From: Streptomyces cacaoi
GTDB taxonomy: Bacteria > Actinomycetota > Actinomycetes > Streptomycetales > Streptomycetaceae
NCBI RefSeq assembly: GCF_006539165.1
Contig: NZ_BJMM01000018.1
Coordinates: forward strand, 62,001 to 126,000
Length of the DNA stretch: 64,000 bases
Direction of reading: 5' to 3'
This document shows positions 51,577 through 60,186 of the stretch, in pieces; position 1 is the stretch's first letter; each line of letters begins with the position of its first letter. The notes under the pieces were generated by a model that worked only from the letters and a program-made list of their open reading frames with translations, did no database searches and was not told the origin of the DNA. A program made the position numbers and the translations under genes.

Positions 51577-52758
51577 GTGAGCACGGTGAGCACGCGCAGG
51601 ACGGCCGACCGCGGCCGCAGCTTCGTCGCGGGCCGCCCTCCGGCGGCGCGCGATGTGCCGGCCGCACGGCGGTTCGACCCCCTCGGCCCGGTACGCCCGC
51701 TGCCGCAGCCCGGCTGCGATGTGTATCTGACGGGCACGGTCTTCCTCGACATCGTCTTCACCGGCCTGGACTCGGCGCCGGTGCGCGGCACCGAGTCCTG
51801 GGCGCGCGGCATGGGTTCGAGCCCCGGCGGCATCGCCAACATGGCCACCGCGCTGGCCCGGCTGGGCCTGCGCACCTCGCTGGCCGCGGCGTTCGGCGAC
51901 GACATGTACGGCGACTACTGCCGCGAGGTGCTGGAGCACGGCGAGCACATCGATCTGTCCCTGTCGCACACCGTGCCCGGCTGGCACTCGCCCGTGACGG
52001 TGTCGATGGCGTACGAGGGCGAGCGCACGATGATCTCGCACGGCCACGAGGCCCCGCCGAAGAACGCCGCCACCGCCTACGACCCGGACGCCCCCGAGTG
52101 CCCGCCGCCGGCCGCGGCCTGCGTCTCCTCGCTCGTCCCCGACGGACCCCAGGAGTGGATCACGACGGCGGCCCGGCGCGGCAGCCGGATCTTCGCCGAC
52201 GTCGGCTGGGACGAGACGGGCCGCTGGGACCTGTCGGCGCTGGCGGAGCTGGAGCAGTGCGAGGCGTTCCTGCCGAACGCGGCGGAGGCGATGCGCTACA
52301 CCCGCACGGACTGCCCGCGCGCCGCCGCGCACGCCCTGGCCGAGCACGTACCGCTCGCGGTGGTGACGATGGGCGCCGACGGCGCGTACGCGGTGGACGG
52401 CGGCACCGGCGAGACGGCGCAGGTGCCCGGGATCGCCGTCGAGGCGCTGGACACCACCGGCGCCGGTGACGTGTTCGTCGCCGGGTTCGTCACCGGCTCC
52501 CTGGCCGGCTGGCCCCTGGCGGACCGGCTGGCGTTCGCGGGGCTGACGGCGGCGCTGTCCGTCCAGGAGTTCGGCGGCTCGCTCTCCGCCCCGGACTGGC
52601 CGCAGATCGCCGCCTGGTGGCGGCACGGCGCCGGGCGCGGCCTGGCCGACCGCGGCCGCTTCGCCTTCCTGGACCGGATCCTGACCGCCTGCACCCCCTC
52701 GGCCCCGCCGCGTCGCGCGGTGCCCACCCTGGGCTTCCGCTCCCCCGCCGGCGGCTGA
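51577..52758 (+). CDS. PfkB-family carbohydrate kinase
   Basis: 393 aa from the GTG at 51577 (GGAAGG upstream). After a ~45-residue basic extension the PfkB fold starts: VYLTGTVFLDIVFTGL, GGIANMATALARLGLRTSLAAAFGDD, and the ATP-site signature ALDTTGAGDVFVAGFVTGSL with the catalytic Asp. It phosphorylates a sugar or related alcohol. The divergent GH4 gene and nearby dehydratase suggest that it feeds a glycoside product into metabolism. Substrate unknown. Confidence 0.9.
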   Translation: MSTVSTRRTADRGRSFVAGRPPAARDVPAARRFDPLGPVRPLPQPGCDVYLTGTVFLDIVFTGLDSAPVRGTESWARGMGSSPGGIANMATALARLGLRTSLAAAFGDDMYGDYCREVLEHGEHIDLSLSHTVPGWHSPVTVSMAYEGERTMISHGHEAPPKNAATAYDPDAPECPPPAAACVSSLVPDGPQEWITTAARRGSRIFADVGWDETGRWDLSALAELEQCEAFLPNAAEAMRYTRTDCPRAAAHALAEHVPLAVVTMGADGAYAVDGGTGETAQVPGIAVEALDTTGAGDVFVAGFVTGSLAGWPLADRLAFAGLTAALSVQEFGGSLSAPDWPQIAAWWRHGAGRGLADRGRFAFLDRILTACTPSAPPRRAVPTLGFRSPAGG

Positions 52759-52973
52759 GGTCCCGCAGCGGTGGAGGCCCGGGACGCCGAGACCCCGGAG
52801 AATCTCGCGCGGCCCGCACGGCCGGTGACGCTTCGTGACGACCCGGGCTGCTCGCCGCAGGGCACGGCCGCGATGCGGAAAACTGCTCAGGGCCCGTCAC
52901 CCCGGCGTCGTACTCTGGAAGCGCAGAGACCAGCTGTGCAGAGAGGGAGATGAGCAGGTCCCAGAGGCCGCCC

Positions 52974-54041
52974 ATGACGCAGACAACCCCTACCCGGGCC
53001 GGATCCGGGCAGCAGACCGCCCGCTTCACCGTGCCCGCCAAGCACCCGATGGTGACCGTGCTGGGCTCCGGCGACTCCTTGCTCCGCGTGATCGAAGACG
53101 CGTTCCCCGAGACGGACATCCATGTCCGGGGCAACGAGATCAGCGCGACGGGTGAGGCCGCCGAGGTCGCTCTTGTCCAGCGCCTTTTCGACGAGATGAT
53201 GCTGGTGCTGCGCACCGGCCAGCCGATGACGGAGGACGCGGTGGAGCGTTCCATCTCCATGCTGCGCGCCCAGGAGAACGGGACGGGCGAAGCAGACGAG
53301 ACGCCCGCCGAGGTGCTCACCCAGAACATCCTGTCCAACCGCGGCCGTACGATCCGCCCCAAGACGCTCAACCAGAAGCGCTACGTGGACGCGATCGACA
53401 AGCACACGGTCGTCTTCGGCATCGGCCCGGCCGGTACCGGAAAGACGTATCTGGCGATGGCGAAGGCCGTGCAGGCCCTCCAGGCCAAGCAGGTCACCCG
53501 GATCATCCTGACCCGCCCGGCGGTCGAGGCCGGCGAGCGGCTGGGCTATCTGCCCGGCACGCTCTACGAGAAGATCGACCCGTATCTGCGCCCGCTGTAC
53601 GACGCGCTGCACGACATGCTCGACCCCGACTCCATCCCCCGCCTGATGGCCGCCGGGACGATCGAGGTGGCGCCGCTGGCCTATATGCGCGGCCGGACGC
53701 TGAACGACGCGTTCATCATCCTCGACGAGGCCCAGAACACGAACCCCGAGCAGATGAAGATGTTCCTCACCCGGCTCGGCTTCGACTCGAAGATCGTGAT
53801 CACGGGCGATGTGACGCAGATCGACCTGCCCGGCGGCACCAAGAGCGGGCTGCGCCAGGTCCAGGAGATCCTGGCCGGCGTCGAGGACGTCCACTTCTCG
53901 CAGCTCACCAGCGGGGACGTGGTCCGCCACAAGCTCGTCGGCCGGATCGTCGACGCCTACGACCGCTACGACAGCGCCCAGCAGGCCGCCGAGCAGGACG
54001 ACGGCGCGGGCCCCGGCTCCGGCCGCGGAAAGAGGAAGTGA
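52974..54041 (+). CDS. phoH: PhoH-like ATPase
   Basis: 355 aa from the ATG at 52974 (AGAGG upstream); an ATG at 52950 is in frame but sits right on a GGAG. N-terminal KH-like part (PMVTVLGSGDSLLRVIEDAF), then TLNQKRYVDAIDKHTVVFGIGPAGTGKTYLAMA with Walker A, RIILTRPAVEAGERLGYLPG, and Walker B FIILDEAQNTNPEQMKMFLTR. PhoH proteins are RNA-linked ATPases; next to ybeY the role is likely rRNA maturation or RNA quality control. Confidence 0.94.
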   Translation: MTQTTPTRAGSGQQTARFTVPAKHPMVTVLGSGDSLLRVIEDAFPETDIHVRGNEISATGEAAEVALVQRLFDEMMLVLRTGQPMTEDAVERSISMLRAQENGTGEADETPAEVLTQNILSNRGRTIRPKTLNQKRYVDAIDKHTVVFGIGPAGTGKTYLAMAKAVQALQAKQVTRIILTRPAVEAGERLGYLPGTLYEKIDPYLRPLYDALHDMLDPDSIPRLMAAGTIEVAPLAYMRGRTLNDAFIILDEAQNTNPEQMKMFLTRLGFDSKIVITGDVTQIDLPGGTKSGLRQVQEILAGVEDVHFSQLTSGDVVRHKLVGRIVDAYDRYDSAQQAAEQDDGAGPGSGRGKRK

Positions 54042-54054
54042 CCGAGCCCCACTC

Positions 54055-54555
54055 ATGTCGATCGACGTCAACAACGAATCCGGCCGCCGGGTCGACGAGG
54101 AGGCGGTGCTCGACATCGCCCGCTACGCCCTGAGCCGGATGCGCATCCATCCGCTCTCCGAACTGTCGGTGATCGTCGTCGATCCCGACACCATGGAGCG
54201 GCTGCATGTGCAGTGGATGGACCTGCCGGGCCCCACCGATGTGATGTCCTTCCCGATGGACGAGCTGCGGCCGCCCTCCCGGGACGAGGAGGAGCCGCCG
54301 CAGGGCCTCCTCGGGGACATCGTGCTGTGCCCGGAGGTGGCCGAGCGGCAGGGGGCCGAGGCCCCGACGCGGCACTCCATGGACGAGGAGCTCCAGCTGC
54401 TCACCGTGCACGGGGTGCTGCACCTGCTGGGCTACGACCACGAGGAGCCCGGCGAGCGGGCGGAGATGTTCTCGCTCCAGTCCGCGATCGTGGACGGCTG
54501 GCGTGCCGAGCGCGGTCTGACCGGGCCCTCGCCGGCCCCGACGACGACCTCATGA
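54055..54555 (+). CDS. ybeY: rRNA maturation endoribonuclease
   Basis: 166 aa, ATG at 54055. UPF0054 signature: zinc-binding HGVLHLLGYDHE, plus LSVIVVDPDTMERLHVQWMDLPGPTDVMSFPMDE and LLGDIVLCPEVAERQ. Functions in 16S rRNA 3' end processing and 70S quality control. It follows phoH after 13 bp and its stop overlaps the start of the CNNM gene (ATGA), a conserved order. The C-terminal ~15 residues are not family-conserved. Confidence 0.94.
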   Translation: MSIDVNNESGRRVDEEAVLDIARYALSRMRIHPLSELSVIVVDPDTMERLHVQWMDLPGPTDVMSFPMDELRPPSRDEEEPPQGLLGDIVLCPEVAERQGAEAPTRHSMDEELQLLTVHGVLHLLGYDHEEPGERAEMFSLQSAIVDGWRAERGLTGPSPAPTTTS

Positions 54556-55889
54556 CGCTCCAGCTCGCCGCCGCGGTCGTGCTGCTCGTGGTCGTCGCGT
54601 GGCTGGCCGCCTGCGCCGAGGCCGGCCTCGCGCGCACCACCAGCTACCGCGCCGAAGAGGCCGTGCGCCAGGGCCGGCGCGGCAGCGCCAAGCTCGCGGA
54701 GGTCGCGCAGGATCCGACGCGCTATCTCAATCTGGCGCTGCTGCTGCGGGTGGCGTGCGAGGTGGCGGCCGGTGCGCTGGTGGCGTACGCGTGTCTGCGC
54801 GAGGTGCCGGCGGACTGGGAGGCGCTGACCATCGCCATAGTGGTGATGGTCTTCGTCAGCTACGTCGCGATCGGGGTCTCGCCGCGCACCATCGGCCGCC
54901 AGCACCCGCTGAACACGGCGACGGCCGCGGCCTACGTCCTCGTCCCGCTGGCCCGCATCCTGGGCCCCGTGCCGCAGCTGCTGATCCTGCTGGGCAATGC
55001 GCTCACCCCCGGCAAGGGCTTCCGCAAGGGCCCGTTCGCCAGCGAGGCGGAGCTGCGGGCCATGGTCGATCTGGCCGAGCAGGAGTCGCTGATCGAGGCG
55101 GAGGAGCGCAAGATGGTGCACTCCGTCTTCCAGCTCGGCGACACCCTGGTGCGCGAGGTGATGGTGCCGCGCACGGATCTGATCACCATCGAGCGGTTCA
55201 AGACCATCCGGCAGGCGCTGACGCTGGCGCTGCGCTCGGGCTTCTCGCGGATCCCCGTCGTCGGGGAGAGCGAGGACGACGTCGTCGGCATCGTCTACCT
55301 CAAGGACCTGGCGCGGAAGGTGCACATCAGCCGCGAGGCGGAGACGGAGCTGGTCTCCACCGCCATGCGGCCGGCGGCGTTCGTGCCGGACACCAAGAAC
55401 GCCGGGGATCTGCTGCGCGAGATGCAGCAGGACCGCATCCATGTCGCGGTGGTCGTCGACGAGTACGGCGGCACCGCCGGGATCGTCACCATCGAGGACA
55501 TCCTGGAGGAGATCGTCGGCGAGATCACCGACGAGTACGACCGTGAACTGCCGCCCGTCGAGGAGCTGGGCGAGGGCAGCTACCGGGTCACCGCCCGGCT
55601 GGACATCGGCCACCTCGGCGAGCTGTACGGGCTGACCGGGCTGGACGACGAGGACGTGGAGACGGTCGGCGGGCTGCTCGCCAAGTCGCTCGGCCGGGTG
55701 CCGATCGCCGGGGCCGCGGCCACCGTCGACGTCTCCGAGGACCACTCCGACCCGACGCTCACCGGGCTGCGGCTGACGGCCGAGTCCCCGGCCGGCCGGC
55801 GCAACAGGATCGTCACGGTGCTGGTGGAGCCGGTGCGGGAACCCGTCGTCACGGACGGCGAGTCGACGACGGCGGTGCAGGAGAGCTGA
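54552..55889 (+). CDS. CNNM/CorC-type transporter (hemolysin-family) protein
   Basis: 445 aa, ATG overlapping ybeY. Four N-terminal membrane segments (DUF21: LQLAAAVVLLVVVAWLAACAEAGLARTT...), then paired CBS domains (MVPRTDLITIERFKTIRQALTLALRSGFSRIPVVGE...VVVDEYGGTAGIVTIEDILEEIVGEITDEYD) and a C-terminal CorC/HlyC domain (YRVTARLDIGHLGELYGL). These are thought to move Mg2+ or related divalent ions, often named hemolysin. Translationally coupled to ybeY. Confidence 0.93.
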   Translation: MTLQLAAAVVLLVVVAWLAACAEAGLARTTSYRAEEAVRQGRRGSAKLAEVAQDPTRYLNLALLLRVACEVAAGALVAYACLREVPADWEALTIAIVVMVFVSYVAIGVSPRTIGRQHPLNTATAAAYVLVPLARILGPVPQLLILLGNALTPGKGFRKGPFASEAELRAMVDLAEQESLIEAEERKMVHSVFQLGDTLVREVMVPRTDLITIERFKTIRQALTLALRSGFSRIPVVGESEDDVVGIVYLKDLARKVHISREAETELVSTAMRPAAFVPDTKNAGDLLREMQQDRIHVAVVVDEYGGTAGIVTIEDILEEIVGEITDEYDRELPPVEELGEGSYRVTARLDIGHLGELYGLTGLDDEDVETVGGLLAKSLGRVPIAGAAATVDVSEDHSDPTLTGLRLTAESPAGRRNRIVTVLVEPVREPVVTDGESTTAVQES

Positions 55890-55949
55890 GCAGGCCGCCG
55901 GTGGCCGGGGCCGGGGCGGCCTGTCGGTGGCCCTGCCTACCCTGACCGC

Positions 55950-56312
55950 ATGACGCCGTCGGAGTTGCAGCAGCACTGTCTCGCGCAGAACGCGGCCTGG
56001 GAGGACCATCCGTTCCCCGGCATGCCCGAACTGTCCACGTTCAAGGTCAAGGACCGGATCTTCGCCTTCTCCTCGCTGGACGCGCAGCCGCTCACGGTGA
56101 GCCTCAAGTGCGAGCCGGAGCTGGCCGTTTCGCTGCGCGCCGCCCATCCGGCCATCGCCCCCGGGTGGCATCTGAACAAGCGGCACTGGAACACCGTCAC
56201 GCTCGACGGAAGCCTCCCCGACACGATGGTGCGCGAGCTGATCGAGGACTCCTACGACCTCGTCGTGGCCAAACTCCCCCGCGGCGAACGGCTGTTGCTC
56301 GACCGTCCCTGA
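55950..56312 (+). CDS. MmcQ/YjbR-family protein
   Basis: 120 aa, ATG at 55950. Single-domain YjbR/CyaY-like fold: PSELQQHCLAQNAAWEDHPFPGMPE, VKDRIFAFSSLDAQPLTVSLKC, RAAHPAIAPGWHLNKRHWNTVTLDGSLPDTMVRELIEDSYDLVV. Annotated in other genomes as MmcQ-like or DNA-binding; the actual biochemical role is unknown. It sits 60 bp after the CNNM gene. Confidence 0.88.
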   Translation: MTPSELQQHCLAQNAAWEDHPFPGMPELSTFKVKDRIFAFSSLDAQPLTVSLKCEPELAVSLRAAHPAIAPGWHLNKRHWNTVTLDGSLPDTMVRELIEDSYDLVVAKLPRGERLLLDRP

Positions 56313-56465
56313 GCCTGCCGGGGCGCCTCACCCGCACGGACCGGCGGGGTTGGCGGTGCCGGGGCGGGACTGATGGAGTGGACGTGGAGTGGGCAAGGTG
56401 GCGGGTACACGCGTCCCGCCGCACGGCTGCCCCTGCCGTCGCGCTCCCGAACAAAGGACGGTCCG

Positions 56466-57275
56466 ATGTTCCGCACCCGCCGCACACCCGCCGCCGTGGC
56501 TCTCGTCTCCGCCGTGCTGCTCCTCGCCGCCGGATGCGGGGACGACGGCGGCTCGGGCGACGGCGGCGAGGACTCCCCCTCGCCCTCGAAGGCCGCGCAG
56601 TCACCCGACGGCTCCGCGCCGAAGGGCGGCCCGATCAGCGAGAACCAGGCCGGCCGGGCACTGCTCGCCGAGGAGAACCTGCCCAAGGGCTGGAGCGTCG
56701 CCGATCTGGACGACACGACCGCCGCCGGCGACTCCCCCGACGACCTGAGCACCCGGGACCGCGACTGCAAGCAGATGCTGGACGCCCTCGTCGGCGACAT
56801 GGACGCCCTGGAGTCCCCGACGGACGCCTCGCGTTCCTTCCAGAAGAGCACCAAGGGCCCCTACCTGTCGCAGAAGATCGCCTCGTTCGACGGGAACGGC
56901 GCCCAGAAGACGCTCTCCGCCTTCCGGAAGGCCGCGGGCAAGTGCAAGAAGCTCACCACGCACAACAACCAGGTGTCGGTGGAGTTCACCACCTCCTCCC
57001 GCAAGGCGCCGAAGGCCGGGGACGACACCGCGGCCGTCCGCGCCCGGGGCACCGCACGCGGCGGCCCCGCCGACGGCTCGACGCTCACGCTCGACCTGGT
57101 GCTGACCCGGGTGGGCAACAGCACCACGGGGCTGGCCGGGCTGACGGCAGGCGGCAAGGAGGCCAAGCCGACCAAGGTCACCGACGACGTGGCGAAGACG
57201 GCCGCCGCCCGTCTGAAGGAGGCGGCCAAGGGCGGAACGCCGACCCCGACCGCCCCGGCCGACCAGGACGACTGA
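56466..57275 (+). CDS. predicted secreted lipoprotein
   Basis: 269 aa, ATG at 56466 (AAAGGACG upstream). Signal with basic start RTRRTPAAVALVSAVLLL and lipobox LLAAGC, then a Ser/Gly/Asp linker and a domain with conserved-looking Cys in DCKQML and KCKKLTTHNN, ending in a Thr/Pro-rich tail. It resembles the sensor-type lipoproteins of Streptomyces whose function is unknown. Single gene. Confidence 0.8.
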   Translation: MFRTRRTPAAVALVSAVLLLAAGCGDDGGSGDGGEDSPSPSKAAQSPDGSAPKGGPISENQAGRALLAEENLPKGWSVADLDDTTAAGDSPDDLSTRDRDCKQMLDALVGDMDALESPTDASRSFQKSTKGPYLSQKIASFDGNGAQKTLSAFRKAAGKCKKLTTHNNQVSVEFTTSSRKAPKAGDDTAAVRARGTARGGPADGSTLTLDLVLTRVGNSTTGLAGLTAGGKEAKPTKVTDDVAKTAAARLKEAAKGGTPTPTAPADQDD

Positions 57276-57605
57276 CGGCACAGTCCCCGGGTCGCCACAG
57301 GCCCCCGTCGGCCGTCGCCACCTCGTCAGAGGTCCCCGTCGGCGGTCGTCGGCCCTCGGACGGCGGTCATGGGCGTCGTCGCCCCTCGGTCAGCGGCCAG
57401 TCGTCGCCCCTCGGCCAGCGGGCATGAGCGGTCGTCGGCCCCGGCCCCCGCGCGCCGGCGAGCGCTCGCGCTCGTCCGTGTGCCCGGTCCGTCCGGCGCG
57501 CCCCGCGCCACCCGCCGGGCGAGCGGCGTCCGGTACGCGGACGGGGGTGGTCCGGTACGCGGGCGGCCCGGCCCGGCCGTCCCGCCACCGCCTATGCTCG
57601 CGGGC
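57276..57605. other. 330-bp spacer with short tandem repeats
   Basis: No gene. Contains the GTCGTCGSCCCTCGG repeats at 57345-57444. The rest is GC-rich low-information sequence; the promoter of the following gene presumably lies near its end. Confidence 0.5.
57345..57444. repeat. four degenerate GTCGTCGCCCCTCGG direct repeats
   Basis: GTCGTCGSCCCTCGG-like units at 57345, 57375, 57400 and 57431, spaced 30, 25 and 31 bp, with partly conserved spacers (CAGCGGC, CGGCGGTCATG). Likely an old slippage array. Confidence 0.6.
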
Positions 57606-57965
57606 ATGAGCGAGCCGAGCCCGGAGCAGCTGGACCCAGAAGACCGCAAGATCCTCACGCTGGCGCGCAGCGCCCGCGCGCGCAACGCCGTCCCGGAGGG
57701 CGCCGCGGTGCGCGACGAGACGGGCCGCACCTATGTCGCCGGCTCCGTCGAGCTGGCCTCGCTCCGGCTGTCGGCGCTGCGCACCGCCGTCGCCATGGCC
57801 GTGGCGTCCGGCGCGAAGTCGCTGGAGGCCGCCGCGGTCGTCGGCGAGAGCGAGCAGCCTGCGGCGGAGGACCTGGCCGCGGTGCGCGACCTGGGCGGCC
57901 CCGGCACCCCCGTCCTGCTGGCCGGTCCGGACGGCACCCACCGCGCGACGGTCCCCGCGGGCTGA
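57606..57965 (+). CDS. cytidine-deaminase-like protein lacking catalytic residues
   Basis: 119 aa, ATG at 57606. It aligns by eye with the cytidine deaminase fold (DPEDRKILTLARSARARNAVPEGAAVRD, then TGRTYVAGSVELASLRLSALRTAVAMAVASG), where Cdd would have TLCAERTA around the zinc site. Here the C/H-A-E triad is replaced by LSALRTA and the later PCxxC motif is absent (DLGGPGTPVLLAGPDGTH), so it cannot bind the catalytic zinc. A non-enzymatic role is likely. It sits 144 bp upstream of era. Many genomes label such proteins cytidine deaminase. Confidence 0.7.
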   Translation: MSEPSPEQLDPEDRKILTLARSARARNAVPEGAAVRDETGRTYVAGSVELASLRLSALRTAVAMAVASGAKSLEAAAVVGESEQPAAEDLAAVRDLGGPGTPVLLAGPDGTHRATVPAG

Positions 57966-58109
57966 CACCACCGGCCCACCCCACGGTCCGGCCACCGGCC
58001 GGCCACCGACCGGCCGCCGATCGGTCGGCGAGCGGCACCGCCGGGTGACCTCAGCGCCGGGGTCACCTGGCGGCACGGTGCCCTCCGGCCATCGGGGACA
58101 ATGGTCGTC

Positions 58110-59075
58110 ATGAACGCATCCTCCGCCGCCGGCACCACCGCTCAGGCCCCGGGTGAGGCGCCGCACCGCTCGGGCTTCGCCTGCTTCGTCGGCCGCCCGA
58201 ACGCGGGCAAGTCGACGCTGACCAACGCGCTGGTCGGCACGAAGGTCGCGATCACCTCCAACCGCCCGCAGACGACCCGGCACACCGTGCGCGGTGTCGT
58301 CCACCGGCCGGACGCCCAGCTCGTCCTGGTGGACACCCCCGGGCTGCACAAGCCGCGCACCCTGCTGGGCGAGCGGCTGAACGACGTGGTGCGCACCACC
58401 TGGGCGGAGGTCGACGTCATCGGCTTCTGCCTGCCGGCCGACCAGAAGATCGGGCCCGGCGACCGGTTCATCGCCGGGGAGCTGGCGGAGCTGAAGAAGT
58501 CCACGCCGAAGGTCGCCGTCGTCACCAAGACCGACCTGGTGACCTCCGAGGCGCTCGCCGCACAGCTGATCGCCGTCGACCGGCTCGGCAAGGAGCTGGG
58601 CATCGAGTGGGCGGAGATCGTCCCCGTGTCGGCGACGGAGGGCTCCCAGGTCGAGCTGCTGGCCGAGCTGCTGGTGCCGCTGCTGCCCGAGGGCCCGGCG
58701 CTCTACCCGGATGGCGATCTGACCGATGAGCCGGAGCAGGTCATGGTCGCCGAGCTGATCCGGGAGGCCGCGCTGGAGGGCGTCCGGGACGAACTGCCGC
58801 ACTCCATCGCGGTGGTGGTCGAGGAGATGCTGCCCCGCGAGGGCCGCCCCGCCGACCGGCCGCTGCTGGATGTGCACGCCACCGTCTTCATCGAACGCCC
58901 CAGCCAGAAGGGCATCGTCATCGGCCCGAAGGGCAAGCGCCTCAAGGAGGTCGGCAGCACCTCGCGCCGGCACATCGAGGCCCTGCTGGGCACCCCCGTC
59001 TATCTGGATCTGCACGTCAAGGTCGCCAAGGACTGGCAGCGCGACCCCAAGCAGCTGCGCCGGCTCGGCTTCTGA
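58110..59075 (+). CDS. era: GTPase Era
   Basis: 321 aa from the ATG at 58110; an ATG at 58101 is in frame, and GACAAT at 58097-58102 looks like a -10 for a leaderless start at 58110. G1 GRPNAGKST, TSNRPQTTRHTVRGVV (G2), DTPGLHK (G3), TKTD (G4), SATEG (G5), and a C-terminal KH domain with VFIERPSQKGIVIGPKGKRLKEVG. Binds 16S rRNA and couples its maturation to growth. The phoH-ybeY-CNNM block upstream completes the usual neighbourhood. Confidence 0.96.
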   Translation: MNASSAAGTTAQAPGEAPHRSGFACFVGRPNAGKSTLTNALVGTKVAITSNRPQTTRHTVRGVVHRPDAQLVLVDTPGLHKPRTLLGERLNDVVRTTWAEVDVIGFCLPADQKIGPGDRFIAGELAELKKSTPKVAVVTKTDLVTSEALAAQLIAVDRLGKELGIEWAEIVPVSATEGSQVELLAELLVPLLPEGPALYPDGDLTDEPEQVMVAELIREAALEGVRDELPHSIAVVVEEMLPREGRPADRPLLDVHATVFIERPSQKGIVIGPKGKRLKEVGSTSRRHIEALLGTPVYLDLHVKVAKDWQRDPKQLRRLGF

Positions 59076-59145
59076 CCCGGTGCCCGCGGGCGCGGATGAC
59101 CGGTGCCCGCAGCGCGGCCCACGGCCCGCGTATAGGGTTCCCGGT

Positions 59146-60156
59146 ATGACGAACGACGCCGCTGCCGCCGCCGGTTCCTCCGCGCCGGAGGAGCCCGTCC
59201 TCACCCTCGACGACATCCGCGCCGCCGCCGCCCGGATCGAGGGCGCCGCACACCGCACCCCCGTCGTCCGCTCCCGGACGCTCGACCGGCTGGTGGGCGC
59301 CGAGGTCCACCTCAAATGCGAGAACCTCCAGCGGGTGGGCGCCTTCAAGTTCCGCGGCGCCTACAACTGGCTGGCACAGCTCACACCCGAGCAGCTGAAA
59401 CGCGGCGTGGCCGCCTTCTCCTCCGGCAACCACGCCCAGGCCGTGGCGCTCGCGGCGCGCGAGATGGGCAGCAGCGCCGTCATCGTCATGCCCGAGGACG
59501 CCCCGGCGGCCAAGCGCGCGGCCACCGAGGAGTACGGCGCCGAGGTCGTCACCTACGACCGCTACACCGGCGACCGCGTCGCCCTCGGCCGGCAGATCGC
59601 CGAGGAGCGCGGCCTCGTCCTCGTCCCGCCCTACGACCACCCCTGGACCATGGCGGGCCAGGGCACGGCCGCACTCGAACTCCTGGCGGAGACCGGCGAG
59701 TTGGACGCGCTGCTGGCGCCGGTCGGCGGCGGTGGTCTGATGGCCGGCTGCGCCACGGCCGCGAAGGCGCTGCACCCCGGCATCCGCATGATCGGCGTCG
59801 AGCCGCAGGACGGCGACGACACCGCCCGTTCGCTCGCCGCGGGCCACCGGGTGCGCATCCAGGTGCCCCGCGGCCTGGCCGACGGGCAGGCCGCTGAGAC
59901 ACCCGGCGAGCTGACCTTCGCCGTCAACCGGCGGCTGGTGGAGAGCATCGCGCTGGTCACCGACGAGGAGATCAGGGCCGCCATGCAGTTCGCCTTCGAG
60001 CGGCTGAAGATGCTCGTGGAGCCCAGCGGCGCCACGGGCCTCGCCGCCCTGCTCGGCGGGCACATCGACCCGCTGCCCGAGCGCATCGGCGTGATCCTCT
60101 CGGGCGGGAACATCGGCCTGCGGCGCTTTGTGGAGATCATGTCCACGGCTGCCTGA
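59146..60156 (+). CDS. threonine dehydratase (PLP-dependent ammonia-lyase)
   Basis: 336 aa, ATG at 59146. Type II PLP fold: CENLQRVGAFKFRGAYNWL with the PLP Lys, FSSGNHAQAVALAA, VIVMPEDAPAAKRAATEEYGAEVV, Gly-rich PVGGGGLMAG and C-terminal ILSGGNIG. No ACT domain, so it is of the catabolic/TdcB or serine/threonine-dehydratase type and not the feedback-inhibited IlvA. It makes 2-oxobutyrate (or pyruvate from Ser). Convergent with the deaminase gene. Confidence 0.92.
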   Translation: MTNDAAAAAGSSAPEEPVLTLDDIRAAAARIEGAAHRTPVVRSRTLDRLVGAEVHLKCENLQRVGAFKFRGAYNWLAQLTPEQLKRGVAAFSSGNHAQAVALAAREMGSSAVIVMPEDAPAAKRAATEEYGAEVVTYDRYTGDRVALGRQIAEERGLVLVPPYDHPWTMAGQGTAALELLAETGELDALLAPVGGGGLMAGCATAAKALHPGIRMIGVEPQDGDDTARSLAAGHRVRIQVPRGLADGQAAETPGELTFAVNRRLVESIALVTDEEIRAAMQFAFERLKMLVEPSGATGLAALLGGHIDPLPERIGVILSGGNIGLRRFVEIMSTAA

Positions 60157-60174
60157 CGCCGCGGGCCGAAGTGC

Positions 60175-60186
60175 CCGCCCGGGCGG
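60175..60186. terminator. GC-rich palindrome between convergent genes
   Basis: CCGCCCGGGCGG, perfect 12-bp palindrome in the 30-bp gap between the threonine dehydratase and deaminase stops. Weak as a terminator because it has no loop. Confidence 0.35.
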
